Origin: Alloactinosynnema sp. L-07
GTDB lineage: Bacteria; Actinomycetota; Actinomycetes; Mycobacteriales; Pseudonocardiaceae
NCBI RefSeq assembly: GCF_900070365.1
Contig: NZ_LN850107.1
Span: forward strand, 1,240,001 to 1,304,000
Length of the DNA stretch: 64,000 nt
Reading direction: 5' to 3'
In this document: positions 15,951 to 24,821 of the stretch, one piece after another
Position numbering within the stretch: position 1 is the stretch's first letter
Layout of the letters: each line of letters starts with the position of its first letter
Program-made: the position numbers and the translations under genes
The notes under the pieces: generated by a model
Databases searched by the model: none
What the model was told of the DNA's origin: nothing
What the model saw: only the letters and a program-made list of their open reading frames with translations

Positions 15951-18803
15951 GTGGCCGACCGCCTCGTCGTTCGCGGCGCCCGTGAGCACAACCTGCGCGG
16001 CGTCGACCTCGACCTTCCCCGCGACAGCATGATCGTGTTCACCGGCCTGTCCGGGTCCGGCAAGTCCAGCCTGGCGTTCGACACGATCTTCGCCGAGGGG
16101 CAGCGCCGCTACGTCGAGTCGCTGTCGGCCTACGCGCGCCAGTTCCTCGGCCAGATGGACAAGCCCGACGTCGACTTCATCGAGGGCCTCTCGCCCGCGG
16201 TCTCGATCGACCAGAAGTCGACCAGCCGCAACCCGCGCTCGACCGTGGGCACGATCACCGAGGTCTACGACTACCTGCGCCTGCTCTACGCGCGCGCGGG
16301 CAAGCCGCACTGCCCGACCTGCGGCGAGGCGATCAGCAAGCAGACCCCGCAGCAGATCGTCGACCAGGTGCTGGCCATGGAGTCCGGCCTGAAGTTCCAG
16401 GTGCTCGCCCCGATCATCCGCGGCCGCAAGGGCGAATACCTCGACCTGTTCTCCCAGCTCCAGACCCAGGGCTATTCGCGCGCGCTGGTCGACGGCGTGG
16501 TCCACAGCCTGGCCGACCCGCCGAAGCTCAAGAAGCAGGAGAAGCACGACATCGCGGTCATCGTCGACCGGCTCGCGGTGAAGGCGACGTCCAAGCAGCG
16601 GCTCACCGACTCGGTCGAGACCGCGCTGCGCCTGGCCGACGGGCTCGTCGAGTTGGAGTTCGTCGACCTGCCCGAGCATGATCCAGCCCGTATTCGCGGC
16701 TTCTCCGAGCACTTGGCGTGCCCCAACGGCCACCCGCTCGGCGTCGAGGACCTGGAGCCGCGCTCGTTCTCCTTCAACTCGCCCTACGGCGCGTGTCCGG
16801 TGTGCACGGGCATCGGCGTCAAGAAGGAGGTCGACCCGGAGCTGGTCGTGCCCGACGACGAGCTGTCGCTGGGCGACGGCGCCATCGCGCCGTGGGCCGG
16901 TGGCCAGACCGCCGAGTACTTCGTCCGGCTGCTCTCGGCGCTGGGGGAGTCGATCGGGTTCCGGATGGACACCCCGTGGCGGCGGCTGCCCGCCAAGGCG
17001 CAGAAGGCGGTCCTGCACGGCGTGCCCGACCAGGTGCACGTCCGCTACCAGAACCGCTACGGCCGCGAACGCTCCTACTACGCCGCCTACGAAGGTGTGA
17101 TCCCGTTCCTCGAACGGCGCCAGGAGCAGACCGACTCCGAGTACATGCGCGAGAAGTACGAGGGCTACATGCGCGAGGTCCCGTGCCCCTCGTGCCAGGG
17201 CACCCGCCTCAAGCCCGAGATCCTGGCCGTCACGCTCGCGCACAAGGACCAGGGCGACCGCTCCATCGCCGACGTCTCCAACATGTCGATCAGCGAGTGC
17301 TCTGCCTTCCTCGACGGACTCACCCTGGGCAAGCGCGAGACGATGATCGCGGGCGCCGTCCTCAAGGAGATCCAGGCCCGCCTGCGGTTCCTACTGGACG
17401 TCGGCCTGGACTATCTGTCCCTGGACCGCGCGTCCGGCACGCTGTCCGGCGGCGAGGCGCAGCGCATCCGGTTGGCCACGCAGATCGGCTCCGGCCTGGT
17501 CGGCGTGCTGTATGTCCTGGACGAGCCGTCGATCGGGCTGCACCAGCGCGACAACCACCGGCTGATCGAGACCCTGACCAGGCTGCGCGACCTGGGCAAC
17601 ACGCTGATCGTGGTGGAGCACGACGAGGACACCATCCGCCAGTCCGACTGGGTGGTCGACATCGGCCCCGGCGCGGGCGAGCACGGCGGCCAGGTCGTGC
17701 ACAGCGGCCCGTTCAAGGAACTGCTGAAGAACAAGCAGTCGCTGACCGGCGCCTACCTCGCGGGCCGCAGCAGCATCCCGATGCCGATGCTGCGCCGCTC
17801 GATCGACAAGAAGCGCCAGCTCACCGTCGTCGGAGCGCGGGAGCACAACCTGCGCGGCATCGACGTCTCCTTCCCGCTGGGCTGCCTGGTCGCGGTGACC
17901 GGCGTGTCCGGCTCGGGAAAGTCCACCCTGGTCAACGACATCCTCGCCACCGTCCTGGCGAACAAGCTCAACGGCGCGCGCCAGGTGCCCGGGCGGCACA
18001 CACGGGTCCGCGGCCTGGACATGGTCGACAAGCTCGTCCAGGTCGACCAGTCGCCCATCGGCCGCACCCCGCGCTCCAACGCCGCGACCTACACCGGCGT
18101 GTTCGACCACGTCCGCAAGCTGTTCGCCTCGACCACCGAGGCCAAGGTCCGCGGCTACCAGCCGGGCCGGTTCTCCTTCAACGTCAAGGGCGGCCGCTGC
18201 GAGGCGTGCGCGGGCGACGGCACGATCAAGATCGAGATGAACTTCCTGCCGGACGTGTACGTGCCGTGCGAGGTCTGCAAGGGCGCGCGCTACAACCGGG
18301 AGACCCTGGAGGTCCACTACAAGGGCAAGACGATCGCCGAGATCCTCGACATGCCGATCGAGGAGGCCGCCGCGTTCTTCGAGCCGATCAAGGCCATCCA
18401 CCGGCACCTGGCCACCCTGGTCGACGTCGGCCTCGGCTACGTCCGGTTGGGACAGCCCGCGCCGACGCTGTCCGGCGGCGAGGCCCAGCGGGTCAAGCTC
18501 GCCAGCGAGTTGCAGAAGCGCTCGACCGGCAAGACGGTCTACATTCTCGACGAGCCGACCACCGGCCTGCACTTCGAGGACATCCGCAAGCTGCTCGGCG
18601 TGATCAACGGCCTGGTGGACAAGGGAAACACGGTGATCGTGATCGAGCACAACCTCGACGTGATCAAGACCTCGGACTGGATCGTCGACATGGGACCGGA
18701 GGGCGGATCGGGCGGCGGCCTGGTCGTGGCACAGGGCACGCCGGAGGACGTGGTCAAGGTCGAGGGCAGCTACACCGGAGAGTTTCTCGCCCACGTGATG
18801 TGA
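15951..18803 (+). CDS. uvrA: Excinuclease ABC subunit A
   Basis: A 950-residue damage-recognition ATPase of nucleotide excision repair; it loads UvrB at lesions. Two ABC cassettes are visible. The first has Walker [17 protein letters not shown] and signature [19 protein letters not shown]. The second has [13 protein letters not shown] and [15 protein letters not shown], with DEPTTGLH. Zinc modules appear at [14 protein letters not shown] and [30 protein letters not shown] 15951 follows AAGGGA and gives the usual N-terminus [15 protein letters not shown] possible LexA box upstream was not convincing. It is the first gene of conserved block 1, with uvrC far downstream in block 2. Confidence 0.98.
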   Translation: MADRLVVRGAREHNLRGVDLDLPRDSMIVFTGLSGSGKSSLAFDTIFAEGQRRYVESLSAYARQFLGQMDKPDVDFIEGLSPAVSIDQKSTSRNPRSTVGTITEVYDYLRLLYARAGKPHCPTCGEAISKQTPQQIVDQVLAMESGLKFQVLAPIIRGRKGEYLDLFSQLQTQGYSRALVDGVVHSLADPPKLKKQEKHDIAVIVDRLAVKATSKQRLTDSVETALRLADGLVELEFVDLPEHDPARIRGFSEHLACPNGHPLGVEDLEPRSFSFNSPYGACPVCTGIGVKKEVDPELVVPDDELSLGDGAIAPWAGGQTAEYFVRLLSALGESIGFRMDTPWRRLPAKAQKAVLHGVPDQVHVRYQNRYGRERSYYAAYEGVIPFLERRQEQTDSEYMREKYEGYMREVPCPSCQGTRLKPEILAVTLAHKDQGDRSIADVSNMSISECSAFLDGLTLGKRETMIAGAVLKEIQARLRFLLDVGLDYLSLDRASGTLSGGEAQRIRLATQIGSGLVGVLYVLDEPSIGLHQRDNHRLIETLTRLRDLGNTLIVVEHDEDTIRQSDWVVDIGPGAGEHGGQVVHSGPFKELLKNKQSLTGAYLAGRSSIPMPMLRRSIDKKRQLTVVGAREHNLRGIDVSFPLGCLVAVTGVSGSGKSTLVNDILATVLANKLNGARQVPGRHTRVRGLDMVDKLVQVDQSPIGRTPRSNAATYTGVFDHVRKLFASTTEAKVRGYQPGRFSFNVKGGRCEACAGDGTIKIEMNFLPDVYVPCEVCKGARYNRETLEVHYKGKTIAEILDMPIEEAAAFFEPIKAIHRHLATLVDVGLGYVRLGQPAPTLSGGEAQRVKLASELQKRSTGKTVYILDEPTTGLHFEDIRKLLGVINGLVDKGNTVIVIEHNLDVIKTSDWIVDMGPEGGSGGGLVVAQGTPEDVVKVEGSYTGEFLAHVM

Positions 18804-18890
18804 CCTGCGATGATTCGGGTGGAGAATGTATCCCTCGATTGGTTGCCGACTCCTTCCTCATGACCGAGGTAGGCAATCAGGGAGGCCGCC

Positions 18891-19148
18891 ATGCCAGACA
18901 CCAGGGATCTCGAAGCCAGAGTGATCAAGCTCCAGCGCAACACCGCCGCGCTGCTGTCGCTGCTCGGCGGCGATGACGACGAGAAGCTGCGCTTCTGGGA
19001 GATCCTCAAAGGGATCACCACCCCGGCGGAGTACAAGCTCGTCGCGCACAGCCTCGACGTGATGCAGGCGCAGGTCGACCAGGTCGAGTTCGCGGCCCGC
19101 TCCATTGAGGCCACGGCCAAGGAGATGGGGCGGGTGCGTGCGGGCTGA
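18891..19148 (+). CDS. 85-aa helical protein, translationally coupled to a YcaO gene
   Basis: An 85-residue acidic, helix-rich protein (LEARVIKLQRNTAALLSLLG, DDDEKLRFWEILKG, a long amphipathic C-terminal helix with MQAQVDQVEFAARSIEATAK). It has no Cys, few Ser/Thr and no double-Gly leader site, so it does not look like a typical azole-forming RiPP core. It overlaps the downstream YcaO gene by 11 bp, with that gene's ribosome site inside this frame, so the two products are probably made together. Start ATG 18891 follows GGGAGG. No family was recognised. It could be a partner, adaptor or unusual substrate of the YcaO enzyme. Confidence 0.7.
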   Translation: MPDTRDLEARVIKLQRNTAALLSLLGGDDDEKLRFWEILKGITTPAEYKLVAHSLDVMQAQVDQVEFAARSIEATAKEMGRVRAG

Positions 19149-21264
19149 GCAGGCCATCCAGGCGGACCGGGCCCCGACCCGACCGGACCCCGCGCTGTCA
19201 CTGACCACGCGCCTGGCGCGCGAGTCCGGTGACGGCGTGGTGGTCTATGCCGGATCCGGCCGCCCGGTGCCGCCCGCGGCCAAGCTCGCCGTGTTCATCG
19301 CAGACGGCGACCCCTCGGTCACGAAGTTCGGGCGGTGGGCGCGGTCCGCGCGGCTGCCCGCGGTCGCGGTGCTGTTCGACGGTGAGCGCGCTCTGGTCGG
19401 GCCGCTGTCGACGCCGGGGAGTCCGGGGTGCGGCGCCTGCGCCCGCAGCCGCCGGATCGCGGCCGCCGCGGCGTCGCGGGGAACCGCCACCCCACGCGTG
19501 ACCCACACCACCGCCCCACACTCCCGCCCGCTGCCCGGCCTCGCCGTCGCGGTCAAGACCGCCCGCGCGGCCGATCCCGAGGAGACCCAGGTCGTCCGCG
19601 ACGACGACCCGGACCGCACCACCGCGGTCCCGCCGGGTTCGATGATCCCTGAGGACGAACGCACCACGCGGGTGACCGCGGACGAGGTCAAGCGGATCAT
19701 CGCGGACCCGGAGCGCACCGTCGCGGTGTCCGATCCGGACCAGACCACCACCGTCGCCGCGGAGGACATCGAACGCACCGGCAGCCAGGGCACGGTCGCG
19801 GGTTTCCTCGACGTCAGCGATCCTCAACTTGACAAGATCATCGAACTGCTGGGCGACGGCGGCAAGGAACTGGCCGACCACCTCGCCGAGGTCGTCGACG
19901 GCGAAGTGCTGTGGCACCGGGTGATCCCGCTGCCCGACTGCGACGTCTGCGGCGGCGCCGACGGGCTGGGCACCGTTGGCCTGCCCACCGAAGACGACCC
20001 GGCCCTGCTGCTGGAGTCGCTGGCGGGCTGGGTCGACCCGCTGACCGGCGTGATCCCGTGGATCTCGCTCAAGCAGCCGCTGGGCACCGGGCCCGACCTG
20101 CCGTTCGTCGCGACCGCCGCACCGCCGCACCGCCTCGACGCCGACGGCGTCCCGCGCGCGCTGCCGATCGGCTGGGGCAAGGGCGCCACCCGCTGCGCCG
20201 CCATCGTCTCGGCGGTGGGGGAGGCGATCGAGCGGTACGCGCCGTCGCTGCCCGATGGCGCCCGGATCGTCTGGGCCCGGCCCGCCGACCTCGACGGCGA
20301 GGTGCTCGACCCGCGTGAGTTCCCGCTGTACGAGCCGCAGACCTATGCGCGCGCGGGCTTCGAGTTCGCCGCGTTCGACCGCCGCGTCGACCATCCGTGG
20401 GTCCGGGGCAAGTGGCTGGGCACCGACCGGTCGGTGTGGGTCCCGGCGGTCTTCACCTACCTGTCGATGACGCTGCTGCCCGAGCACCTGATCAGCCAGG
20501 GCACGTCCAACGGCTTGGCGGCGGGCACCGACGCCGAGTCCGCCACCGCCCGCGCGGTCCTGGAACTGGTCGAGCGCGACGCGATGATGGCCGCCTGGCT
20601 CACCGGTGCCAAAGGCCGCTATGTCGACCTGGACGAGACCCTCGACGTCGACCTTCGCGCCATCGTGGACGCCTTGCGTGTCCAGGGGCCCGGCGTCGAG
20701 GTCTATCTGCTGCCGACCAGCACGTACGGGGTCACCGCGGTTGCTTTGTCGCTGGGTGACGGTCGCCGCTGGCCCGGTGTGACGCTTGGCTTGGGCGCCG
20801 ACCGTTCGCCCCGGGCCGCGATCCGGGCCGCGCTGATGGAACTCGCCCAGACCGCGCCGCACCTGGCGACCCTGCTGCGCGACCGGGCCCACCCCGTGCC
20901 CAAGCACGCCGAGGACGTGCGGAACATGCTCGACCACGCCGCCTACTACTTCCCCGCCAACCGCGTCGAGGCCTTCGACCGCATTCGCTGCGGCGGCACC
21001 TCCCGCCTGCGTGATCTCGTCGAGCCGGTGCCGGAGACGTCGGTCCCCGACCTGGCGGGCGTCCTGGGTGAGGCCGGGATTCGGGTCGCGATCGTGGACG
21101 TGACCAGCGCGGACGTGGCGATGGGCCCGTTCCGGGTGGTGCGGGCGGTGAGTCCGGACCTGCAGCCGATCAGCTATGGCTTCGGCAACGACCGCTCGCC
21201 GGTGGCCCGACTGCGGGACAAGCTGTTGCCGCCGCATCGCAGGCAGGTCCACCCGATCTGGTGA
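19138..21264 (+). CDS. YcaO-domain cyclodehydratase-like protein with N-terminal ThiF/ocin-type remnant
   Basis: A 708-residue fusion. Residues 60-110 match the TOMM ocin-ThiF-like region (PAVAVLFDGERALVGPLSTPGSPGCGAC). The paired zinc motifs CGAC (98-101) and CDVC (268-271) are retained. The ThiF core between them is largely replaced by an acidic repeat linker (146-206). From about 285 to the end is a full YcaO ATPase: SAVGEAIERY (358-367), GTSNGLAAG (455-463) and LELVERDA (475-482). YcaO enzymes phosphorylate backbone amides to make azolines, thioamides or amidines. The C-terminus RQVHPIW lacks the PxPxP of azole-forming types. No dehydrogenase, transporter or obvious precursor is nearby. 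Confidence 0.85.
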   Translation: MRAEQAIQADRAPTRPDPALSLTTRLARESGDGVVVYAGSGRPVPPAAKLAVFIADGDPSVTKFGRWARSARLPAVAVLFDGERALVGPLSTPGSPGCGACARSRRIAAAAASRGTATPRVTHTTAPHSRPLPGLAVAVKTARAADPEETQVVRDDDPDRTTAVPPGSMIPEDERTTRVTADEVKRIIADPERTVAVSDPDQTTTVAAEDIERTGSQGTVAGFLDVSDPQLDKIIELLGDGGKELADHLAEVVDGEVLWHRVIPLPDCDVCGGADGLGTVGLPTEDDPALLLESLAGWVDPLTGVIPWISLKQPLGTGPDLPFVATAAPPHRLDADGVPRALPIGWGKGATRCAAIVSAVGEAIERYAPSLPDGARIVWARPADLDGEVLDPREFPLYEPQTYARAGFEFAAFDRRVDHPWVRGKWLGTDRSVWVPAVFTYLSMTLLPEHLISQGTSNGLAAGTDAESATARAVLELVERDAMMAAWLTGAKGRYVDLDETLDVDLRAIVDALRVQGPGVEVYLLPTSTYGVTAVALSLGDGRRWPGVTLGLGADRSPRAAIRAALMELAQTAPHLATLLRDRAHPVPKHAEDVRNMLDHAAYYFPANRVEAFDRIRCGGTSRLRDLVEPVPETSVPDLAGVLGEAGIRVAIVDVTSADVAMGPFRVVRAVSPDLQPISYGFGNDRSPVARLRDKLLPPHRRQVHPIW
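19573..19755 (+). repeat. Degenerate DPxxTTxV repeats inside the YcaO protein linker
   Basis: Residues 146-206 of the YcaO protein contain five variants of an acidic Thr motif: DPEETQVV, DPDRTTAV, DERTTRV, DPERTVAV and DPDQTTTV. They separate the two zinc CxxC pairs and occupy the place of the ThiF core in related proteins. Acidic residues before a Thr and a hydrophobic residue at +2 or +3 recall Ser/Thr kinase and FHA-binding sites, but that reading is inference. Confidence 0.6.
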
Positions 21265-21315
21265 GTTCACCCAGCGTCCAGCCTGTGGTCACCAGCGCTG
21301 GGAAGGCTCACGCCC

Positions 21316-22560
21316 ATGCGATTGACAAAGGTGTTAGCGGTGGTCCTGGCCACGGGTGCGGTGCTGTCGGTGGCGGTCGCCCCGGCGTCGGCCGACCTCC
21401 CCGGCGTGACCGCCACGTATGAGACAGCGTCCAACTACGACGACGAGGCGGGCGGCGACGCCGACGCCGACGACCCCGCGATCTGGGTCAACCCGACCCG
21501 GCCCGGTGCCAGCGTCGTCGTCGGCACCCTGAAGAACGGCGGTCTGACCGTCGTCGATCTGCGGGGCCGCGAACTGCAGCACATCGCCACCGGTGAGGGC
21601 GGCCGGTTCAACAATGTCGACATCGTCGCGGGTGCCCGGATCGGCGGCCGCACGCTCGACCTGGCCGTGGTGTCCGACCGCGGTCTCGACCGGCTGCGGA
21701 TCTACGCCATCGACCCGCGCGGCGCGGGTGCGGGTGCGCACGTCCTGACCGACGTCACCACGGCCACCCCGCCGAGGGTGTTCAGCGCGACCGAGGCGGA
21801 GATCGAGGAGCAGCGCACCGCCTATGGCATCGCGGTCCGGCCGGACCCGGCGGGCGGGGCGCCGTGGGTGGTGGCCAGCCGCAGGCACGAGACCAGGGTC
21901 GGCCTGTTCCGTTTGGCAGGCGACGGCGCGGGCCGGATCACCTACCGGCAGGTCGACACGGTCGACTTGCCCGCCGCCTTCGCCGTGGACGGCGGGACGT
22001 GGGCGCCGTGCGCCGAGCCGGGGGAGCGACCCCAGGTCGAGGGCATGGTCGTCGACGGTGACGTCGTCTACGCCGCGCAGGAGGACGTGGGCATCTGGCG
22101 GATCCCGCTGCGCTGGGGCCTCGGCCGCCCGGAACTGGTGCAGCGCGTGCGCGAGTTCGGCAGGCCCGCGGTGTTCGACGAGGTCACCGAGGAGTGCGTG
22201 TTCACCGGGCCCGAGTCGCCGTCGGCTGGCAAGTACCTGACGGCCGACGCGGAGGGGCTGACCGTCGCCCACACCCGGTTCGGCAAGGTCCTGCTGGCCT
22301 CCAGCCAGGGTGACAACACGTTCGCGGCGTTCACCCCGACGCGCACGGGTCTGGTGTACCGCAACGGGTTCACCGTCGGGGACGGTGTGCTCGACGGCGT
22401 GCGGCACAGCGACGGTGCCGCGGTGACGACGAAGTCGCTCGGCCCCGAGTTCCCGCACGGACTGCTGGTCGTGCACGACGGCGAGAACACGCCGTCGGAC
22501 CGCCCCGACACCAACTTCAAGCTGGTCCGGTGGGAGCGAGTGGCCTCGGTTCTCGGTTAG
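21316..22560 (+). CDS. Secreted beta-propeller phytase
   Basis: A 414-residue exported protein. The signal peptide MRLTKVLAVVLATGAVLSVA ends near ASA at about residue 27. The mature part is the BPP phytase fold (PF02333): the calcium-site motif DADADDPAIWVNPTRPG, then FNNVDIV, the blade motif YGIAVRPDP, QVEGMVVDGDVVYAAQEDVGIW and ADAEGLTVAHT. The family removes phosphate from phytate or other myo-inositol phosphates outside the cell in a Ca-dependent manner. It begins 51 bp after the YcaO gene on the same strand, so it may be read from the same transcript. Phosphate regulation could not be judged from the upstream sequence. Confidence 0.92.
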   Translation: MRLTKVLAVVLATGAVLSVAVAPASADLPGVTATYETASNYDDEAGGDADADDPAIWVNPTRPGASVVVGTLKNGGLTVVDLRGRELQHIATGEGGRFNNVDIVAGARIGGRTLDLAVVSDRGLDRLRIYAIDPRGAGAGAHVLTDVTTATPPRVFSATEAEIEEQRTAYGIAVRPDPAGGAPWVVASRRHETRVGLFRLAGDGAGRITYRQVDTVDLPAAFAVDGGTWAPCAEPGERPQVEGMVVDGDVVYAAQEDVGIWRIPLRWGLGRPELVQRVREFGRPAVFDEVTEECVFTGPESPSAGKYLTADAEGLTVAHTRFGKVLLASSQGDNTFAAFTPTRTGLVYRNGFTVGDGVLDGVRHSDGAAVTTKSLGPEFPHGLLVVHDGENTPSDRPDTNFKLVRWERVASVLG

Positions 22561-22648
22561 CCTCAAGAAATCTTGACCATCTCGTGAACCGGCGCGGGTG
22601 CGGGTCCGTGTGTGTGATGTCGAAGCACACAGCCCAGGAGGTCACCGC

Positions 22649-23515
22649 ATGAACCGCATCCGCGTCACCGCGTTCGCCGCTTCCGCCGTCATCGGCGTGT
22701 TCGCCCTGTCGGCGTGCACCGCTGGGCAGCAGACCGCAGGCGCGCCCGTCGCGGCGCCGGAAGTCCTCGCCAAGGTCACGCTCGCCGCGGCTGATATCGA
22801 GGGGCTGGGCGCGGTTGTCACAGATGTCGAAGGGCGCACGCTTTACCGGTTCGACAAGGATAAAGCCAAACCGCCTACGTCCACTTGCGACGGTGAGTGC
22901 GCCGTGGCGTGGCCGCCCGCGCTGGCGGGCGACACCGATATCGCCGCCGACGGGGTCGACGAGGAGCTCATCGGGACGCTGGAGCGCGGCGACGGCACCA
23001 GGCAGCTGACCCTCAACGGCTGGCCGCTCTACCGCTTCGCCAAGGACAAGGCGGTGGGCGAGGCCAAGGGGCAGGGCGTGGGTGGCACCTGGTTCGCCGC
23101 GACGCCCGAGGGCAAGAAAGCCGTCGCCGAGGTCGAGAAGGACGCGGTTCGGTTGACCGCCAAGGAAATCGCCGACCTCGGCACCGGCGTGGTCGACGCC
23201 AAGGGGTACACGCTCTACCGGTTCGACAAGGACAAGGCGAAGCCGTCGAAGTCCTCTTGCGACGGTGACTGCGCGAAGGCGTGGCCGCCGGTGCTCGCCA
23301 AGGACAGCGTCGACATCGAGGGGATCGATGAGGCCATTGTCGGCACCGTCGTGCGGGCAGACGGCAGCAGGCAGCTGACTCTCAACGGCTGGCCGCTCTA
23401 CCGCTTCGCCAAGGACACCGCGCCGGGCGAGGCCAAGGGACACGGCGTCGGCGGCACCTGGTTCGCCACGACCCCCGCGGGCAAGAAGGCCGCGGCCGCG
23501 GCCTCCGGCTATTGA
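22649..23515 (+). CDS. Lipoprotein with duplicated secreted-repeat domains (PF03640 type)
   Basis: A 288-residue lipoprotein. The signal ends in the lipobox LSAC; the lipid-modified Cys is at about residue 24. Two tandem copies of the lipoprotein_15 repeat follow, each with GxTLYRFDKDKAKP, a CDGxCAxAWPP pair and LNGWPLYRFAKD, finishing GVGGTWFA. The family is widespread in bacteria and sometimes tied to extracytoplasmic electron transfer, but its activity is not established. The copies are offset by 123 codons and still share nearly identical DNA. Start ATG 22649 follows CCAGGAGG. The neighbouring ECF sigma operon starts about 65 bp downstream. Confidence 0.88.
   Translation: MNRIRVTAFAASAVIGVFALSACTAGQQTAGAPVAAPEVLAKVTLAAADIEGLGAVVTDVEGRTLYRFDKDKAKPPTSTCDGECAVAWPPALAGDTDIAADGVDEELIGTLERGDGTRQLTLNGWPLYRFAKDKAVGEAKGQGVGGTWFAATPEGKKAVAEVEKDAVRLTAKEIADLGTGVVDAKGYTLYRFDKDKAKPSKSSCDGDCAKAWPPVLAKDSVDIEGIDEAIVGTVVRADGSRQLTLNGWPLYRFAKDTAPGEAKGHGVGGTWFATTPAGKKAAAAASGY
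23001..23417 (+). repeat. In-frame DNA duplication inside the lipoprotein gene
   Basis: Bases 23001-23048 recur at 23370-23417 with a single mismatch (the Thr codon ACC versus ACT). The offset is 369 bp, or 123 codons. The segment encodes the LNGWPLYRFAKD part of the secreted repeat. The near-identity suggests recent duplication or ongoing gene conversion. Confidence 0.8.
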
Positions 23516-23580
23516 GGCCAGGATGTCCACCCCGGCCCTCTCCGCTACCCTCGGCGCCACTTGGGGCGACGTGAGGGCGG

Positions 23581-24144
23581 GTGAGGGCAGGGGTGACGAT
23601 CCCAGGGTTTCGGCCGCGCCGCCGCAAGCAGGTCCCCGGCGAGGACTTCGTCCGGTTCCTCTACGGCGAACACGGCAAGGCGCTGCTGGCCTACACGACC
23701 CGGCTGACCGGCGACCGGGCCGCCGCCGAGGACATCGTGCAGGAGACCCTGCTGCGGGCCTGGAAGCACGCCGACACCCTGGCCGACGAGAGCCGCGGCT
23801 CGACGCGCGGCTGGCTGCTCACCGTGGCCCGCAACATCGTCACCGACCGGGTCCGCGCCAGGGCCGCCCGCCCCCAGGAGGTCGGCGAACCGCTCGACGC
23901 GCCGGGAGCCGACAGTGACCACGCCGACAGCGTCGTCAACGAGATGGCCGTCCTCGGCGCGCTGGACCACCTGTCCCGCGAACACCGGGACGTGCTGGTC
24001 GAGGTGTACTACCGGGGTCGGTCGGTCGCCGAAGCCGCGCAGGCGCTCGGAATTCCGGCGGGTACCGTGAAATCGAGGACTTACCACGCGTTACGGGCCC
24101 TGCGCGGCGTGATGGGTCCAGGCGAGAGGGAGGTGACGAGGTGA
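23581..24144 (+). CDS. ECF RNA polymerase sigma factor (SigL/SigK-like)
   Basis: A 187-residue ECF sigma factor. Region 2 contains FVRFLYGEHGKALLAYTTRLTGDRAAAEDIVQETLLRAWKH and GWLLTVARNIVTDRVRAR. Region 4 contains LSREHRDVLVEVYYRGRSVAEAAQALGIPAGTVKSRTYHALRALR. It directs transcription of a stress or envelope regulon held in check by the next gene. GTG 23581 is used; GTG 23593 (VTIPGFRP) is an alternative. Its stop overlaps the anti-sigma start in GTGA, so the two are translationally coupled. The lipoprotein gene upstream on the same strand is a plausible regulon member, by inference. Confidence 0.93.
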   Translation: MRAGVTIPGFRPRRRKQVPGEDFVRFLYGEHGKALLAYTTRLTGDRAAAEDIVQETLLRAWKHADTLADESRGSTRGWLLTVARNIVTDRVRARAARPQEVGEPLDAPGADSDHADSVVNEMAVLGALDHLSREHRDVLVEVYYRGRSVAEAAQALGIPAGTVKSRTYHALRALRGVMGPGEREVTR

Positions 24145-24821
24145 CCGCGTTCCAGCACGACCGCGAGCAGCTCGGCGCCTTCGCCCTCGGCGTCCTCGAC
24201 CAGCGCGAGGCCGACCAGGTCCGCGCCCACCTGGCCCAGTGCCCCGACTGCCGCCACGAGGTCGACGACCTGCTGGCGCTGCGCCGCTCGCTCGACGAGA
24301 TCCCGCCCGAGGCGTTCCTGGAGGGTCCGCCGGACAGCGACCTGGTCCTGCAGCGCACGCTGCGCAAGATGAGCAGCGAGAGCGCGCCCCGCCGCGGTCT
24401 GGTCGCCGCCGGGGTGGCCGTGCTGGCCGCCGTGGCGCTCGGCGGGGCGTTCTTCGCGGGCCGGACCACCGCCCCCGAGCCGGTCGCCGCGCCGCCGCCC
24501 ACCACCGTTCCCGGGACGCGGGCCGGTGCGGCCACCGACCCGGACACCGGCGCGGTGATGAGCGTGAAGCTGGTGCCGCAGGCGGGCTGGGTCCGGGTCA
24601 ACGCCATGGTGAAGGGCGCCCCGGTTGGCGCGCGCTGCGAACTGAGGGTCGTGTCGAAGTCGGGCGGCGAGTCGGTGCTGGCGGGCAGCTGGCTGGTGTC
24701 GGAGAAGGGCGCCCGGGACGGGACGAGCCTCGACGGCTCAGCCTTGATCGACCCCGACGACGTCGCCGCGGTCGAGGTCGTCACCACCGACGGCAGGCGC
24801 ATCGTCTCGGCCTCGGTATAG
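24141..24821 (+). CDS. Zinc-binding anti-sigma factor (membrane-anchored)
   Basis: A 226-residue anti-sigma factor. The N-terminal zinc-associated anti-sigma domain carries HxxxCxxC in HLAQCPDCRHEVDDL, which binds the upstream sigma factor and usually senses redox or envelope stress. A single transmembrane helix (about 92-112, LVAAGVAVLAAVALGGAFFAG) is followed by an extracytoplasmic region resembling the anti-sigma-K C-terminal domain (VMSVKLVPQAGWVRVNAMVKG). It is the second gene of the sigma operon. Its last 84 bp overlap the 3' end of the convergent membrane protein gene. Confidence 0.92.
   Translation: MTAFQHDREQLGAFALGVLDQREADQVRAHLAQCPDCRHEVDDLLALRRSLDEIPPEAFLEGPPDSDLVLQRTLRKMSSESAPRRGLVAAGVAVLAAVALGGAFFAGRTTAPEPVAAPPPTTVPGTRAGAATDPDTGAVMSVKLVPQAGWVRVNAMVKGAPVGARCELRVVSKSGGESVLAGSWLVSEKGARDGTSLDGSALIDPDDVAAVEVVTTDGRRIVSASV

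Noticed and set aside
18891..19148. Typical thiazole/oxazole precursor peptide for the YcaO enzyme
   Set aside because: The 85-aa protein has no Cys, no Ser/Thr/Gly-rich core and no double-Gly leader site, so it was described only as a coupled partner.
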